Origin: Prescottella defluvii
Lineage (GTDB): Bacteria; Actinomycetota; Actinomycetes; Mycobacteriales; Mycobacteriaceae
Length of the DNA stretch: 64,000 bases
NCBI GenBank assembly: GCA_029690005.1
Contig: CP121458.1
Coordinates: forward strand, 186,001-250,000
Direction: 5' to 3'
The number at the start of each line of letters is the position of its first letter. The stretch's first letter is position 1. The notes beneath the pieces are model-generated. The model saw only the letters and a list, made by a program, of their open reading frames with translations, was not told the origin of the DNA and did not search any database. Below are positions 10,284 through 18,741 of the stretch, in pieces. The position numbers and the translations under genes were made by a program.

Positions 10284-11478
10284 TCAGGTGATGACGCCGG
10301 CGTCCTTCAGTCGGACGATCTCTTCCCAGGTGTGACCGGCCTCGAGCAACAGCACCTCGGTGTGCTCGCCCAGTTCGGGCCCACGCGGCAGGGTTTCCTG
10401 CGGGCGTCCGACGGTGAACGGCGCACGAACGAGTTGGAGGTCGCTGTCGGGAACCGGGCAGACGAATCGGTTGGCGATCACCTGCGGATCGTCCATGACC
10501 TCCGAAACATCGCGTACCGGCGCCCACGGTCCCTCGAAGGTGGCCAGCGCGTCGGCCCATTCGTCTCGGGTGCACCGCCCGAACACGACTGAGAGTTCGG
10601 CCCGTAGCTCGTCTGCATGGGTGGAGCGTCGCTCCGCATCGAGGAATCGATCGTCCGTTCGCAGTTCAGGGGCACCGATGTGCTTGCAGAAGTCGTCCAG
10701 TACCGATCGGACTGCATGAGGTTGATCATGATCGAACCCCCGTCGGCACAGCGGTAGGAGCCCGTGAGTGGCGGGATCGGCACCCGGCCCCGGTGATTCG
10801 CGGTCGTGTTGGAGACGATCTCGCTGGCGGTCACCCACGCCGCAGCTCCCATCAGTGATGCGCCGACCGGCAGGGTCTCACCACCGCGCTCGCGCCCGAG
10901 TAGCGACGCCATCACTCCTGCGGCCAGACCCACCGACGCGATCCGGTCGCCGAAGGAGGGTGGCTGCCTGGCTACTTGCTCCGCGCCGGATCCGTCACCA
11001 GCTCGCCGACGCCGCCGCGGGCCCAGAACGCAGTGATGTCGTATCCCGGCTTGTCACTGTCCGGTCCTGCCGGGCCGAACGCATCACCGCGGGCATACAC
11101 CAGCCGCGGATTGATTTCGGCCAGAGCCTGCTGCGACATCCCGTGCTTGTCGAGTGCACTCTGCCTGAAGCTCGTCATGAAGACGTCCGCTTCGCGGATC
11201 AACGTGTACGCGAGCTCGCGCCCGCCGGGGGCACCCAGGTCGATGCCGATGCTGCGTTTTCCTCGGTTGGCCTGGGCAGCGCGCGCCGACAACGCATTCG
11301 ACGTGTTGGACGTTCCCGCGGTGGTGAGGGTGTTGTACGGATCGCCGTGCACCGGGTGTTCGATCCTCACAACATCGGCGCCGAGATCCGCAAGGATGGC
11401 AGCTGCACTGGGCACGAACACCCACTGCGCCAGTTCCACGACCTTGACGCCGGCCAAGGGTCCCCCTGATGCCGTCAC
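10284..11478 (-). CDS. Type III (CaiB/BaiF) CoA-transferase, frame-disrupted
   Basis: The third CoA-transferase of the operon, about 398 residues when joined. The N-terminal frame starts GPLAGVKVVELAQWVFVPSAAAILADLGAD and contains KPGYDITAFWARGG with the catalytic-type aspartate. The middle (VTASEIVSNTTANHRGRVP) and the end (EEIVRLKDAGVIT) follow in two further frames, with apparent one-base losses near 10960 and 10720. It starts at GTG 11478 after a GGAGAGG box. Three such enzymes in one operon suggest several acid intermediates, or heteromeric family-III enzymes. Confidence 0.83.
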
Positions 11479-11538
11479 TTGTCTTACCTCTCCGTTGTCT
11501 TGACCTCTGATGGCGTTCGTAATCGATCTGCGTTTCGC

Positions 11539-12003
11539 TCAGTCGTCGGTGACCCGCCACTGCAGCAGGGTGTAGGTCCGGCCGTCGACCTGGTGGTCGA
11601 CGAATTCACCTCGGACGGTTGCCCCGATGCGCACCTCTGCCGTGGCGGGTTCGTCGAGCAGCAGATTGCCGACGAGCCGAATGTTCCCGGCCCCCGGAAG
11701 CTCGACGACGGCCACCACGTACGGAACGGCAGCCTCGAGAGCCGCGTGCGCGGCATGCCACACCTTGGTCCAACTGAAGACCCGACCGACGGCATTCGCG
11801 CGGTCCCAACCGGGATCGAAGCGCCGACAGCGATGGCAGATCACTTCCGGCGGCCACTGCCAGGTGCCGCACTCGCACCGTTGGAGCACCAACTCGTGGG
11901 CGGCCAACGCATCGTGGAACGGCCGGTCCAAACCTGTGGGCAATGGAACCGGCACCCCCAGAACCTGCGGAACCGGTTGGTTCGCAGTAATATCGACGGT
12001 CAC
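11539..12003 (-). CDS. DUF35 OB-fold/zinc-ribbon protein, partner of the thiolase-like protein
   Basis: An intact 154-residue protein. The zinc ribbon is near residues 43-60 (CECGTWQWPPEVICHRC), followed by an OB-fold (GRVFSWTKVWHAA, PYVVAVVELPG). DUF35 proteins of this kind bind thiolase-superfamily partners. In steroid side-chain breakdown ChsH2 binds the aldolase Ltp2 through its DUF35 domain. The GTG start at 12003 overlaps the stop of the thiolase-like gene by 4 bp, so equal synthesis of the two is expected. That overlap is the main reason for proposing a complex. Confidence 0.88.
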   Translation of the reverse strand: MTVDITANQPVPQVLGVPVPLPTGLDRPFHDALAAHELVLQRCECGTWQWPPEVICHRCRRFDPGWDRANAVGRVFSWTKVWHAAHAALEAAVPYVVAVVELPGAGNIRLVGNLLLDEPATAEVRIGATVRGEFVDHQVDGRTYTLLQWRVTDD

Positions 12004-13220
12004 AGGGTCTCCTCCGTCCCGTACAGCACTCCACTGGTCAGCGATGTCATCGGACCACCCATCGCCGCCGATACCGCGGCGCCGGGGACCTGGTTCGTCG
12101 ATGTGCCCCGCAACTGTCGAACCGCCTCGAGATGGTGGCCCATTCCCAGGATGTAGGCCTCGGCGAAATTCCCACCGCTCGTGTTCAACGGCACGACCCC
12201 GTTGGGGGCGATGAGGTTCTCGAACGACAGGAACTCGTCGGCGTCGGCGTAGGAACAGACACCCATCTCGACCAAACCCATCACCACCCCGGCGGTGAAG
12301 TTGTCGTAGACCTGGAACGTGTCGATATCCTCGACACCGATTCCGGCGTCGCTGTACAGCCGCCGGATCAGCGACTTGTAGCCGGCGGTCGCATAGTCCG
12401 GATTGTTCTCTGCTCCTGCACCCGAGCGGAATTCACCGCTCTGGCCCGCGGCGAGAACGTAGACGGGTGGCTGGCGAAGCGACCGTGCCCGATCAGCAGA
12501 GACCAACAGGACGGCCGCCGCGGCGTCACTCTCCTGACAGCAGTCGTACAGATGGTATGGCTCGGCGATCCAACGGGATTCGTCGTACTTCTCGGCCGAG
12601 AGTCCACGGTGTTGCATCACCGCCGCAGGATTGGTCTTGGCGTGATGGTAGGCGGCCATCGCAACCGCCCGCATTGTCGTCTGACCGACACCGTGTTCCG
12701 ACATCATTCTCGCCGCACGCAGTGCGTACTTGTGCGGTGCCGCGAATGCACCGTACGGCCCCATTGCGGCGCCGCCGAGGTCGTAGCCGGACACCTCCGG
12801 GCCGCCGCCGCTTCCGCCGTATCCGACTCCGCGACCGAATCGCCCGACCTCGCCCTGCCGACACCCCCGGTAGGCGACGACGCAGTCCGCGAGGCCGCTG
12901 GCGATGGCAGCGGCCCCGATCGCGACGTGGCCGGCAGAGCCTCCGCCACCGCCGCCGTATTGCATGGCGCCCAAACGCAGTTCACGAATTCCGAGGGCCG
13001 TCGCGAGTCGTACCGGATTACTTCCATCGTTCGAGAAGGCCACGAAGCCGTCGATATCGTCTACCTCGACCCCGGCATCGTCGGCAGCCGCCAGCACCGC
13101 ACGCAGCACCATCGTGAACTCGGATTCTGTCGAGCCGCCGTGCCGGAAATAGTCGCTGGCTCCGATACCGGCGACTGCAACCTGCCCGCGTAGTGAGTTG
13201 GCTGCCATGTCGAAGGCCAC
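12000..13220 (-). CDS. Thiolase-superfamily (SCP-x/Ltp2-like) lipid-transfer protein, thiolase or retro-aldolase
   Basis: An intact 406-residue protein of the nondecarboxylating condensing superfamily (GTG 13220, or ATG 13208). Features are GVEVDDIDGFVAFSND, a glycine run MQYGGGGGGSAGH near residue 90, YDCCQESDAAAAVLLVS near residue 225 and LNTSGGNFAEAYILGMGHHLEAVRQLRG near the end. The classical N-terminal nucleophile cysteine context is not seen. Together with the DUF35 partner this fits Ltp2-type aldolases better than a standard thiolase. It would remove a short-chain unit from a beta-hydroxyacyl-CoA. It lies 5 bp after the HsaA-like gene. Confidence 0.85.
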   Translation of the reverse strand: MAFDMAANSLRGQVAVAGIGASDYFRHGGSTESEFTMVLRAVLAAADDAGVEVDDIDGFVAFSNDGSNPVRLATALGIRELRLGAMQYGGGGGGSAGHVAIGAAAIASGLADCVVAYRGCRQGEVGRFGRGVGYGGSGGGPEVSGYDLGGAAMGPYGAFAAPHKYALRAARMMSEHGVGQTTMRAVAMAAYHHAKTNPAAVMQHRGLSAEKYDESRWIAEPYHLYDCCQESDAAAAVLLVSADRARSLRQPPVYVLAAGQSGEFRSGAGAENNPDYATAGYKSLIRRLYSDAGIGVEDIDTFQVYDNFTAGVVMGLVEMGVCSYADADEFLSFENLIAPNGVVPLNTSGGNFAEAYILGMGHHLEAVRQLRGTSTNQVPGAAVSAAMGGPMTSLTSGVLYGTEETL

Positions 13221-13225
13221 CCGCC

Positions 13226-14410
13226 TTAGCCGGCCGCGTACGAGGAGAACACGGACGGCGCCGCGTTGACCATCGTCGTCGGGTCGACGTAGACGTGCTG
13301 CGTGGCCCCGTGCATGTCACGCACACACCGCGCCAACGTATTCGGCACACGCAGCCCCTTGCTGCCGGACCACGAGTACGCGAACTCGACTGCTTCGAGC
13401 GCCACATTCGTGACCAGCGTGGATGCCTGCCGGATCCGCTGATACTGCAGTTCGGTGACGTCGTCTCCAGCGTTGACCGTCTGCTGTGCTGCGTCGAAAA
13501 CCTCGAAACAGAAGGCGCGGGCTGATGCAAGCCGACCTTCGACCGCGGCGAACTCGTGAAGGAACAACTGCTGTTCGATGACCGGTAGCACCCCAGGACG
13601 GGACTTTCCGGCGGCGAGGATCCCGTGCAATTCTTCGAACGCGCGCCGCGCGATGCCGAGCGCCACACCGGCATGTCCTGACGAACCCATGATCTGCAAT
13701 CCGAGATGCTGGGTCGCTTGACCACGCAACGGCTTCGCACCGACACGACGAACGGTGAAGTCCTCCGGCACGAACTGCTCCGGGATCTCGTAGTCGAAGC
13801 TCCCCGTTCCGATCAGCCCGAGAACATCCCAGTTGCCGAGGAAGTTCACCTGCTCACGCGGGACGAGGAAGATCAGTTCGATCTCGTTCGCCACGCCGGT
13901 CCGTGCCCCACCGCCGATCCAGCTTGCATGACCGGTGCCGCTTCCGAATTGGTAGCGCCCCGATGCCTGGTATCCACCCTCGACGGATGACACCTTGCCC
14001 ATCGGCGCAAACATGCCACCGATGATCGCCTTCTCGTCTCCGAGGAAGAGGGTTTCGACCGCGGCATCCGAGCAGTGACCACCGCTGAAACCTGTGACGG
14101 ACATGTTGGCCATCAGACTCCAGCCGACACTTCCATCGGCCGAGCTGATGGCCTCGGTGACCGCCAAAGCCTGTGTGATCTCGGCATTCCCGCCGCCGAG
14201 TTCACCGGGGAGTAGCAGCCAGGGCAGCTCTGCCTCGGACAGGAGTCGAACCATGTCCGGGGTCATGGTCCCGTGGGACTCGACATCCGCAGCGGCCGCC
14301 CGGATGGCCGGCGCGAGCGAGCGTGCGCGCTCGACCGGATCGGCAATCCCGAGTGGAGCATCGAGTGAGGGTTCCGGTCGTGTCACCGTCCCCGCCGAGG
14401 TGTTCTGCAT
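13226..14410 (-). CDS. Acyl-CoA dehydrogenase-like flavoprotein (HsaA/group D monooxygenase type)
   Basis: An intact 394-residue protein starting at ATG 14410 behind GGAAGGAA. It has the acyl-CoA dehydrogenase fold (LPWLLLPGELGGGNAEITQALAVTEAIS) but a C-terminal domain of the type-2 class (IMGSSGHAGVALGIARRAFEEL, RDMHGATQHVYVDPTT). Proteins of this subclass include two-component flavin monooxygenases such as HsaA, which take reduced flavin from a separate reductase. A suitable reductase gene is present at 23.9-24.4 kb. A plain dehydrogenase role cannot be excluded. A cluster operator lies in the gap just upstream. Confidence 0.82.
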   Translation of the reverse strand: MQNTSAGTVTRPEPSLDAPLGIADPVERARSLAPAIRAAAADVESHGTMTPDMVRLLSEAELPWLLLPGELGGGNAEITQALAVTEAISSADGSVGWSLMANMSVTGFSGGHCSDAAVETLFLGDEKAIIGGMFAPMGKVSSVEGGYQASGRYQFGSGTGHASWIGGGARTGVANEIELIFLVPREQVNFLGNWDVLGLIGTGSFDYEIPEQFVPEDFTVRRVGAKPLRGQATQHLGLQIMGSSGHAGVALGIARRAFEELHGILAAGKSRPGVLPVIEQQLFLHEFAAVEGRLASARAFCFEVFDAAQQTVNAGDDVTELQYQRIRQASTLVTNVALEAVEFAYSWSGSKGLRVPNTLARCVRDMHGATQHVYVDPTTMVNAAPSVFSSYAAG

Positions 14411-14457
14411 TGTGGTTCCTTCCGTCGTGCGTGATGTACGCAAGCTTGCTTCTTCTG

Positions 14458-14475
14458 CATTACTCGAGCCGTTAA
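14458..14475 (-). promoter_or_regulatory. Cluster operator site 2 (12-bp direct repeat)
   Basis: On the minus strand this reads TTAACG-GCTCGA-GTAATG, in the 82-bp gap between the SDR gene and the HsaA-like gene, about 50 bp before the latter's start. It has the same period and sequence as the other cluster sites, which suggests an internal promoter for the distal part of the operon. Confidence 0.6.
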
Positions 14476-14492
14476 GCACAGCGGCCGTGAGG

Positions 14493-15251
14493 TCACATGA
14501 ACCTGCCGCCGGACACCTCGAGTGCTGCGCCGGTGACGAAGCTGGACATGTCGGATGCGAGAAACAGTGCAGCGTCGGCAATCTCGTGTGGTTCACCGAT
14601 TCGACCAAGTGGCACGTCGGCGAGCCTCGTCGCGAGATCGTCAGGTGGGAGCTGCTCGGTCATCGCAGTGCGCATGATTCCCGGCAGGATCGCGTTGACG
14701 CGGATGTTTTGCGGTGCGAGTTCCTTTGCGGCAGCCTTGGTGAGTCCGAACAGGGCCGATTTCGCCGTGCTGTAGTTCGTCTGGCCGGCGAGGCCAGCCT
14801 TGCCACCGATACTGGAGATGTTGATGATCGATCCGCTCGACCCTGTCGAGCGATCGCCCATCGCGCGGGCGGCGTGCTTACACCCCAGCCAGCTGCCCTG
14901 GACGTGGACGTCCATGAGTAGGCGGAAATCGTCGACCGGCATGTCCGTCAGGGTGCCGTTCCGCATGATGCCGGCGTTGTTGACCCAAACGTCCAGGCGG
15001 CCCGTGAGCGACAGTGCCCGATCAGCCACATTCTGTACGTCCGACTCCAACGTCACGTCGCACGCAACCGCGTGCACGTTCGCGAACCCGTCGGCTGACA
15101 ACTGCCTGACCGCGGTCGTTGCCTCGGCTTCGTCGAGGTCGGCGAGCACAACCGACGCACCTTGCTCGAGGAATCCCGCCGCGATCGCGAGTCCCAGACC
15201 GCGTGCCGCGCCGGTGACGACGGCAGTGCGCTTATCGAGTAGATGGCTCAC
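14493..15251 (-). CDS. Short-chain dehydrogenase/reductase (SDR)
   Basis: An intact 252-residue classical SDR. It carries the cofactor motif TGAARGLG near residue 13, NNAG near residue 90 and the active-site pair in YSTAK near residue 155, followed by VNAILPG. The aspartate in VVLADLDEAEA at the end of beta-2 favours NAD(H). It starts at GTG 15251 behind AAGGGAAC. It lies 28 bp after the small protein gene. It probably oxidises a beta-hydroxyacyl-CoA or an alcohol of the pathway. Confidence 0.9.
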   Translation of the reverse strand: MSHLLDKRTAVVTGAARGLGLAIAAGFLEQGASVVLADLDEAEATTAVRQLSADGFANVHAVACDVTLESDVQNVADRALSLTGRLDVWVNNAGIMRNGTLTDMPVDDFRLLMDVHVQGSWLGCKHAARAMGDRSTGSSGSIINISSIGGKAGLAGQTNYSTAKSALFGLTKAAAKELAPQNIRVNAILPGIMRTAMTEQLPPDDLATRLADVPLGRIGEPHEIADAALFLASDMSSFVTGAALEVSGGRFM

Positions 15252-15279
15252 AAGTGTTCCCTTCCGATCTTGGCGTCCG

Positions 15280-15602
15280 CTAATCGCTGGCCGGCAGGTT
15301 CTTGGGTGCTCGGACGACCAGAGGTACCGTGCCGTCGGCGAGGGATCCTCGTCCCGGCTTCGTCACGAGAACCTCCATCGTGGGATCGGCTTCGGCGGTG
15401 TACCTCTTGCCGATCGCGCTTCCCCCGCACAGGTCGCTCACCGGCTCCGCGACGGCGTCTTTCGGGACGTCGAAGTCCACCATCGGCAAACCGCCGCATG
15501 TCAACTCGACCGAACCGGACCCGGCCGGACCACGATCACCTCGGTCGCGCAGGTCTGGCTGCGCAGCCGGCGCCCTGGGGTGAGGGTTGGGACAGTTGTC
15601 AT
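15280..15602 (-). CDS. Small protein of unknown function, frame-disrupted
   Basis: About 107 residues when joined. It starts at ATG 15602 behind AAGGAGCG and overlaps the acyl-CoA synthetase stop by 4 bp (ATGA), so it is very likely translated. The N-terminal piece is MTTVPTLTPGRRLRSQTCATE. After an apparent base loss around 15505-15540 it continues LTCGGLPMVDFDVP and ends LVVRAPKNLPASD. It contains cysteines in QTCATE, LTCGG and DLCGG. I do not recognise the family. Position in the operon suggests an accessory role in the pathway. Confidence 0.6.
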
Positions 15603-17155
15603 CGGACGCTCCTTGCTGTGGTGATCGGATTGCTTTGTGGCGCCGGCTCTGTCGCAGTCAGTTGTGCCGCCACCTCGCGACGCAGCAGCTTGCCCAGCGG
15701 TGTGTATGGGAGTTCGGGCCAAACTTGCACGAGGGCTGGCGTTTTCGAGCTACGCAGCCGAGCGCGTACCCACTCACGTAGCTCGTCCGGGTCCGGGCCA
15801 TCGCCGTCGGTCGGAACCACGACGGCGGCGATCTGTTCGCCCCATTCCTCGTCGGGAAGTCCGACTACGGCGGCTTCGCGCACCAACTCGTGACGCAGGA
15901 GCACGTCCTCGATCTCGGCCGGTGCGATGTTCTCGCCACCGCGGATGATGGTGTCGTCGGTACGCCCCTCCACGAAGAGGTAGCCGCCGCGGTCGAGAGT
16001 GACTCGGTCGCGGGTGGGGAACCAGCCCGCGTCGTCGAGAGCACTACCCTTCCCGACGTATCCGCCCGAGACCTGGGGCCCACGGACATGGAGTTCGCCT
16101 GCGACCCCGGCGGGAGCGATCGACCCGTCGGGCAGTCGCACCTCGATCTCGACTCCCGGTACCGGCCGGCCGACCGATCCGAGCCGGGCCCGAACCTCGG
16201 GCTCGGACGAGTCGATCGCGGCCCGATGATCCTCGGGCCCCAGCACTGCGATGGTCGACGAGGTTTCCGTCAGACCGTACGCGTGCGTGAACCCCGTATC
16301 GGGGAAGACAGCGAGTGCTCGTTCGAGAACCGTCGCAGGCATACGTGCACCCCCGTACGACAGCGACCGCAACGTGGGTGTCCGTGCCGGCTGGTCCGAG
16401 AGCGACTCCGTGATGCGGGCGAGCATGGTCGGCACGAGCATCGCGCTCGTGACGCTGTTCGCCCGCACCGTCGCGATCCAGTCCTCGGGTGCGAATCGCG
16501 GAAGGTGGACGGTTCGGCGCGCGGCGTACGTGTTCGACAACACGGCCGCAACTCCGGCGATGTGGTAGGGCGGGACTGTGACCAGGGCGCAGTCGTCGGC
16601 GCCCGCGGAGCCGAGTTCCACGGTCTGGAAAATGTACGACGTGAGATTCGCATGGGTGAGCATTACGCCCTTGGGCGCGCTGGTGGTTCCACTCGTGAAC
16701 AGCACTACGGCAGGGGACTCGGGCGATACCTCGGCGTCATCCGACGAAAGGACGCCAACCGCTCCCGTCTCAGCGGCATGACGAAATTCAGTGCTGACGA
16801 CAACTCGATCAGACAAACCCGCCAGCTGCTCCGCGAACTCGACGTCCACGATGATGTAGGGGTCTGGCAGTTGTTCGACGAGCCGTCGTAGTTCGACGGC
16901 AGAAAGCCGGTAGTTGAGCGGAGTGATCGGAACTGCTGCGTACGCAGCTGCGAACAACGCGATCGTGAACTCCGGACCGTTCATCCCGACGAAAGCGACG
17001 TGCTGGGCGCCGGACTGTCGGATGACTTCGGCGCCACGCCGCGCCACCTCGTCCAGCTCGGCGAATGTCAGCGTGTTCGGCGTTCCGGCCGAGCCGAGCG
17101 CGACGCGGTCGCCGTGAAGGGTGGCAGCCATGTCGAGAAGCAGCGGGACGCTCAC
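15599..17155 (-). CDS. Acyl-CoA synthetase (AMP-forming)
   Basis: An intact adenylate-forming ligase of 518 residues that converts an acid plus ATP and CoA to an acyl-CoA. The phosphate loop is VVLFTSGTTSAPKGVMLTHAN, the A5 motif is THAYGLTETSSTIAVLGP, the hinge is FVEGRTDDTIIRGGENIAPAEIE and the catalytic lysine lies in PYTPLGKLLRREV. The open frame runs further upstream, but GTG 17155 overlaps the ferredoxin stop by 4 bp (GTGA) and gives the normal family length. It is the first large enzyme of the leftward operon, so it probably performs the entry activation step. Confidence 0.92.
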   Translation of the reverse strand: MSVPLLLDMAATLHGDRVALGSAGTPNTLTFAELDEVARRGAEVIRQSGAQHVAFVGMNGPEFTIALFAAAYAAVPITPLNYRLSAVELRRLVEQLPDPYIIVDVEFAEQLAGLSDRVVVSTEFRHAAETGAVGVLSSDDAEVSPESPAVVLFTSGTTSAPKGVMLTHANLTSYIFQTVELGSAGADDCALVTVPPYHIAGVAAVLSNTYAARRTVHLPRFAPEDWIATVRANSVTSAMLVPTMLARITESLSDQPARTPTLRSLSYGGARMPATVLERALAVFPDTGFTHAYGLTETSSTIAVLGPEDHRAAIDSSEPEVRARLGSVGRPVPGVEIEVRLPDGSIAPAGVAGELHVRGPQVSGGYVGKGSALDDAGWFPTRDRVTLDRGGYLFVEGRTDDTIIRGGENIAPAEIEDVLLRHELVREAAVVGLPDEEWGEQIAAVVVPTDGDGPDPDELREWVRARLRSSKTPALVQVWPELPYTPLGKLLRREVAAQLTATEPAPQSNPITTARSVR

Positions 17156-17364
17156 AGCGCGGCACCTGCGTCGCTGGTCGCCCGGATGGCTCCTTCCGGG
17201 CAATTGGCGATGGCATTGGCGACATCGGATCCGAACGGCTCGGCGTCCTCCACCAACACGATCGGGGATCCTTCGTCGTCGGCATCGAACAGCGCCGGTG
17301 CCAGCATGTAGCAACGACCGTGACCCGTGCAGCGGCCACGGTCGATCTCGATACGCAGGGACAC
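17152..17364 (-). CDS. 3Fe-4S type ferredoxin
   Basis: A 70-residue ferredoxin starting at GTG 17364 behind GGGAGG. The cluster cysteines are in RCTGHGRCYMLAP near residues 10-16 and NCPEGAI near residue 53, a three-cysteine pattern typical of small actinobacterial ferredoxins that feed cytochrome P450s. It is the first gene of the long leftward operon. The P450 at 27.9 kb is the likely acceptor and the FprB-like reductase at the far end of the operon the likely donor. Confidence 0.9.
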   Translation of the reverse strand: MSLRIEIDRGRCTGHGRCYMLAPALFDADDEGSPIVLVEDAEPFGSDVANAIANCPEGAIRATSDAGAAL

Positions 17365-17458
17365 GGTGTTCCTCCCGGACAGGTCTCCCGGCCTCGTGGC
17401 TCGGGGTGAAGCGGCTCGCCGACGTCTGTCGGCGATGCACACAGCGTGCAAGGCGTCT

Positions 17459-17476
17459 CGTTAACCGCTCCATTAC
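17459..17476 (-). promoter_or_regulatory. Cluster operator site 3 (12-bp direct repeat)
   Basis: On the minus strand this reads GTAATG-GAGCGG-TTAACG, 95 bp before the ferredoxin start. It faces the leftward operon and is paired with an oppositely oriented site 26 bp away that faces the rightward operon. Confidence 0.65.
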
Positions 17477-17502
17477 GTCTGCCGCGACCCCGGGAACAGC
17501 AC

Positions 17503-17520
17503 GTAACGAGCGCCATAATG
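17503..17520 (+). promoter_or_regulatory. Cluster operator site 4 (12-bp direct repeat)
   Basis: Reads GTAACG-AGCGCC-ATAATG on the plus strand, 79 bp before the alcohol dehydrogenase start. It is the rightward-facing partner of site 3 in the divergent promoter region 17365-17598. Confidence 0.65.
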
Positions 17521-17598
17521 GCCACTGCCCTGTACTCGTCTCCACGAGTCCGCGCCGTCCGAGCGCGCGACAGGATGCATCGAAGCGGAGGTCAACCT

Positions 17599-18741
17599 GT
17601 GGGTTCGAAGAAGTCCCTTGCCGCAGTCGCCCTAGGTCGGAACCAACCGTGGCAACTGGTCGAAATTGATGTGGCGGCGCCCACCGAGGGAGAGGTGCTG
17701 GTCGAGTGGAAGGCGGCGGGCCTGTGTCATTCCGACGAGCACTTCCGCAGTGGTGACCGGGTCGCCGCGGGAACCGACTCTGCTACCTATCCGCTCCTCG
17801 GCGGGCACGAGGCCGCCGGCGTCGTTGCCGAAGTCGGTCCGGGCGTAACACGGTTCGCGGTGGGCGATCGGGTATGCGCGAGCTTTTCTCCGATTTGTGG
17901 AACCTGCAAGTACTGCGTCTCGGGGCGCGGTTCGCTGTGCAACGGAAACAAGGATTTCGGGGTCCGCGGGCAGCTGGTCGACGGACGACACCGACACCAC
18001 CTCGACGGCGAGCCGCTCTATCTGATGGCAAAGCTGGGCACGTTCTCCGAGCGCACGGTCGTGTCCGAGCGCTCGCTCCTTCCCATCCCGGACGACATTC
18101 CTTTCGAGGTTGCCTGCCTGGTGTCGTGTGGAGTTGCGACCGGGTGGGGCTCCGCTGTCGAACGCGCCGGCACTCGCCCGGGGGACGTCGTCGTGGTGAT
18201 CGGGTGCGGTGGGCTCGGAATGTCCGCCATCCAGGGTGCACGCAACGTCGGTGCGTCCGCGATCCTCGCCGTGGAGCCGGTTGCCAGTCGGCGCGACAAG
18301 GCCAAGGTGTTCGGTGCCACTCACACGGCTGCCTCGATAGAGGAGATCCGCCCGGCCATAGACGAACTCACCTGGGGACAGGGCGCGGATCGAGTGATTC
18401 TGACCCCCAGCGTCGTCACTCCCGAGCTTTTACACGATGGACTGGCGATCACCGGCAAGGACGGTGTGCTCGTCGTGGTCGGCATGGGCCCGCTCGGCGA
18501 GACGCCGGTACCGATCGACATCGGAGCATTTGCCCTCTTCAACAAGGAGATCCGAGGCTCGTTGTTCGGTGGATTGGATCCACGCTCGGCGGTTCCCCTT
18601 CTGCTGGACCTCTATCGGCGTGGAGTTCTCGACATCGACTCGATGATCACGCCGTACCGGCTCGAGGACATCGACCGTGCCCTTGCCGATCAGCACGAGG
18701 GCAGGAACATCCGTGCGGTGCTGACGATGGGCCGCCGCTGA
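17599..18741 (+). CDS. Zinc alcohol dehydrogenase, NDMA-dependent/mycofactocin-associated type
   Basis: A 380-residue medium-chain dehydrogenase that oxidises an alcohol. Catalytic zinc ligands appear in GLCHSDEHF and GGHEAAGVV. The structural zinc cysteines are CGTCKYC plus SLC. The nucleotide fold is VVVIGCGGLGMSAIQGA. The pattern SCGVATGWGSAVERAGTRPGD matches the actinobacterial subgroup with tightly bound NAD(H) that works with mycofactocin or the artificial acceptor NDMA. That subgroup assignment is by recall. GTG 17599 is chosen because GGAGG lies eight bases upstream; the open frame extends to 17446. It overlaps the next gene (TGATG). Confidence 0.85.
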   Translation: MGSKKSLAAVALGRNQPWQLVEIDVAAPTEGEVLVEWKAAGLCHSDEHFRSGDRVAAGTDSATYPLLGGHEAAGVVAEVGPGVTRFAVGDRVCASFSPICGTCKYCVSGRGSLCNGNKDFGVRGQLVDGRHRHHLDGEPLYLMAKLGTFSERTVVSERSLLPIPDDIPFEVACLVSCGVATGWGSAVERAGTRPGDVVVVIGCGGLGMSAIQGARNVGASAILAVEPVASRRDKAKVFGATHTAASIEEIRPAIDELTWGQGADRVILTPSVVTPELLHDGLAITGKDGVLVVVGMGPLGETPVPIDIGAFALFNKEIRGSLFGGLDPRSAVPLLLDLYRRGVLDIDSMITPYRLEDIDRALADQHEGRNIRAVLTMGRR

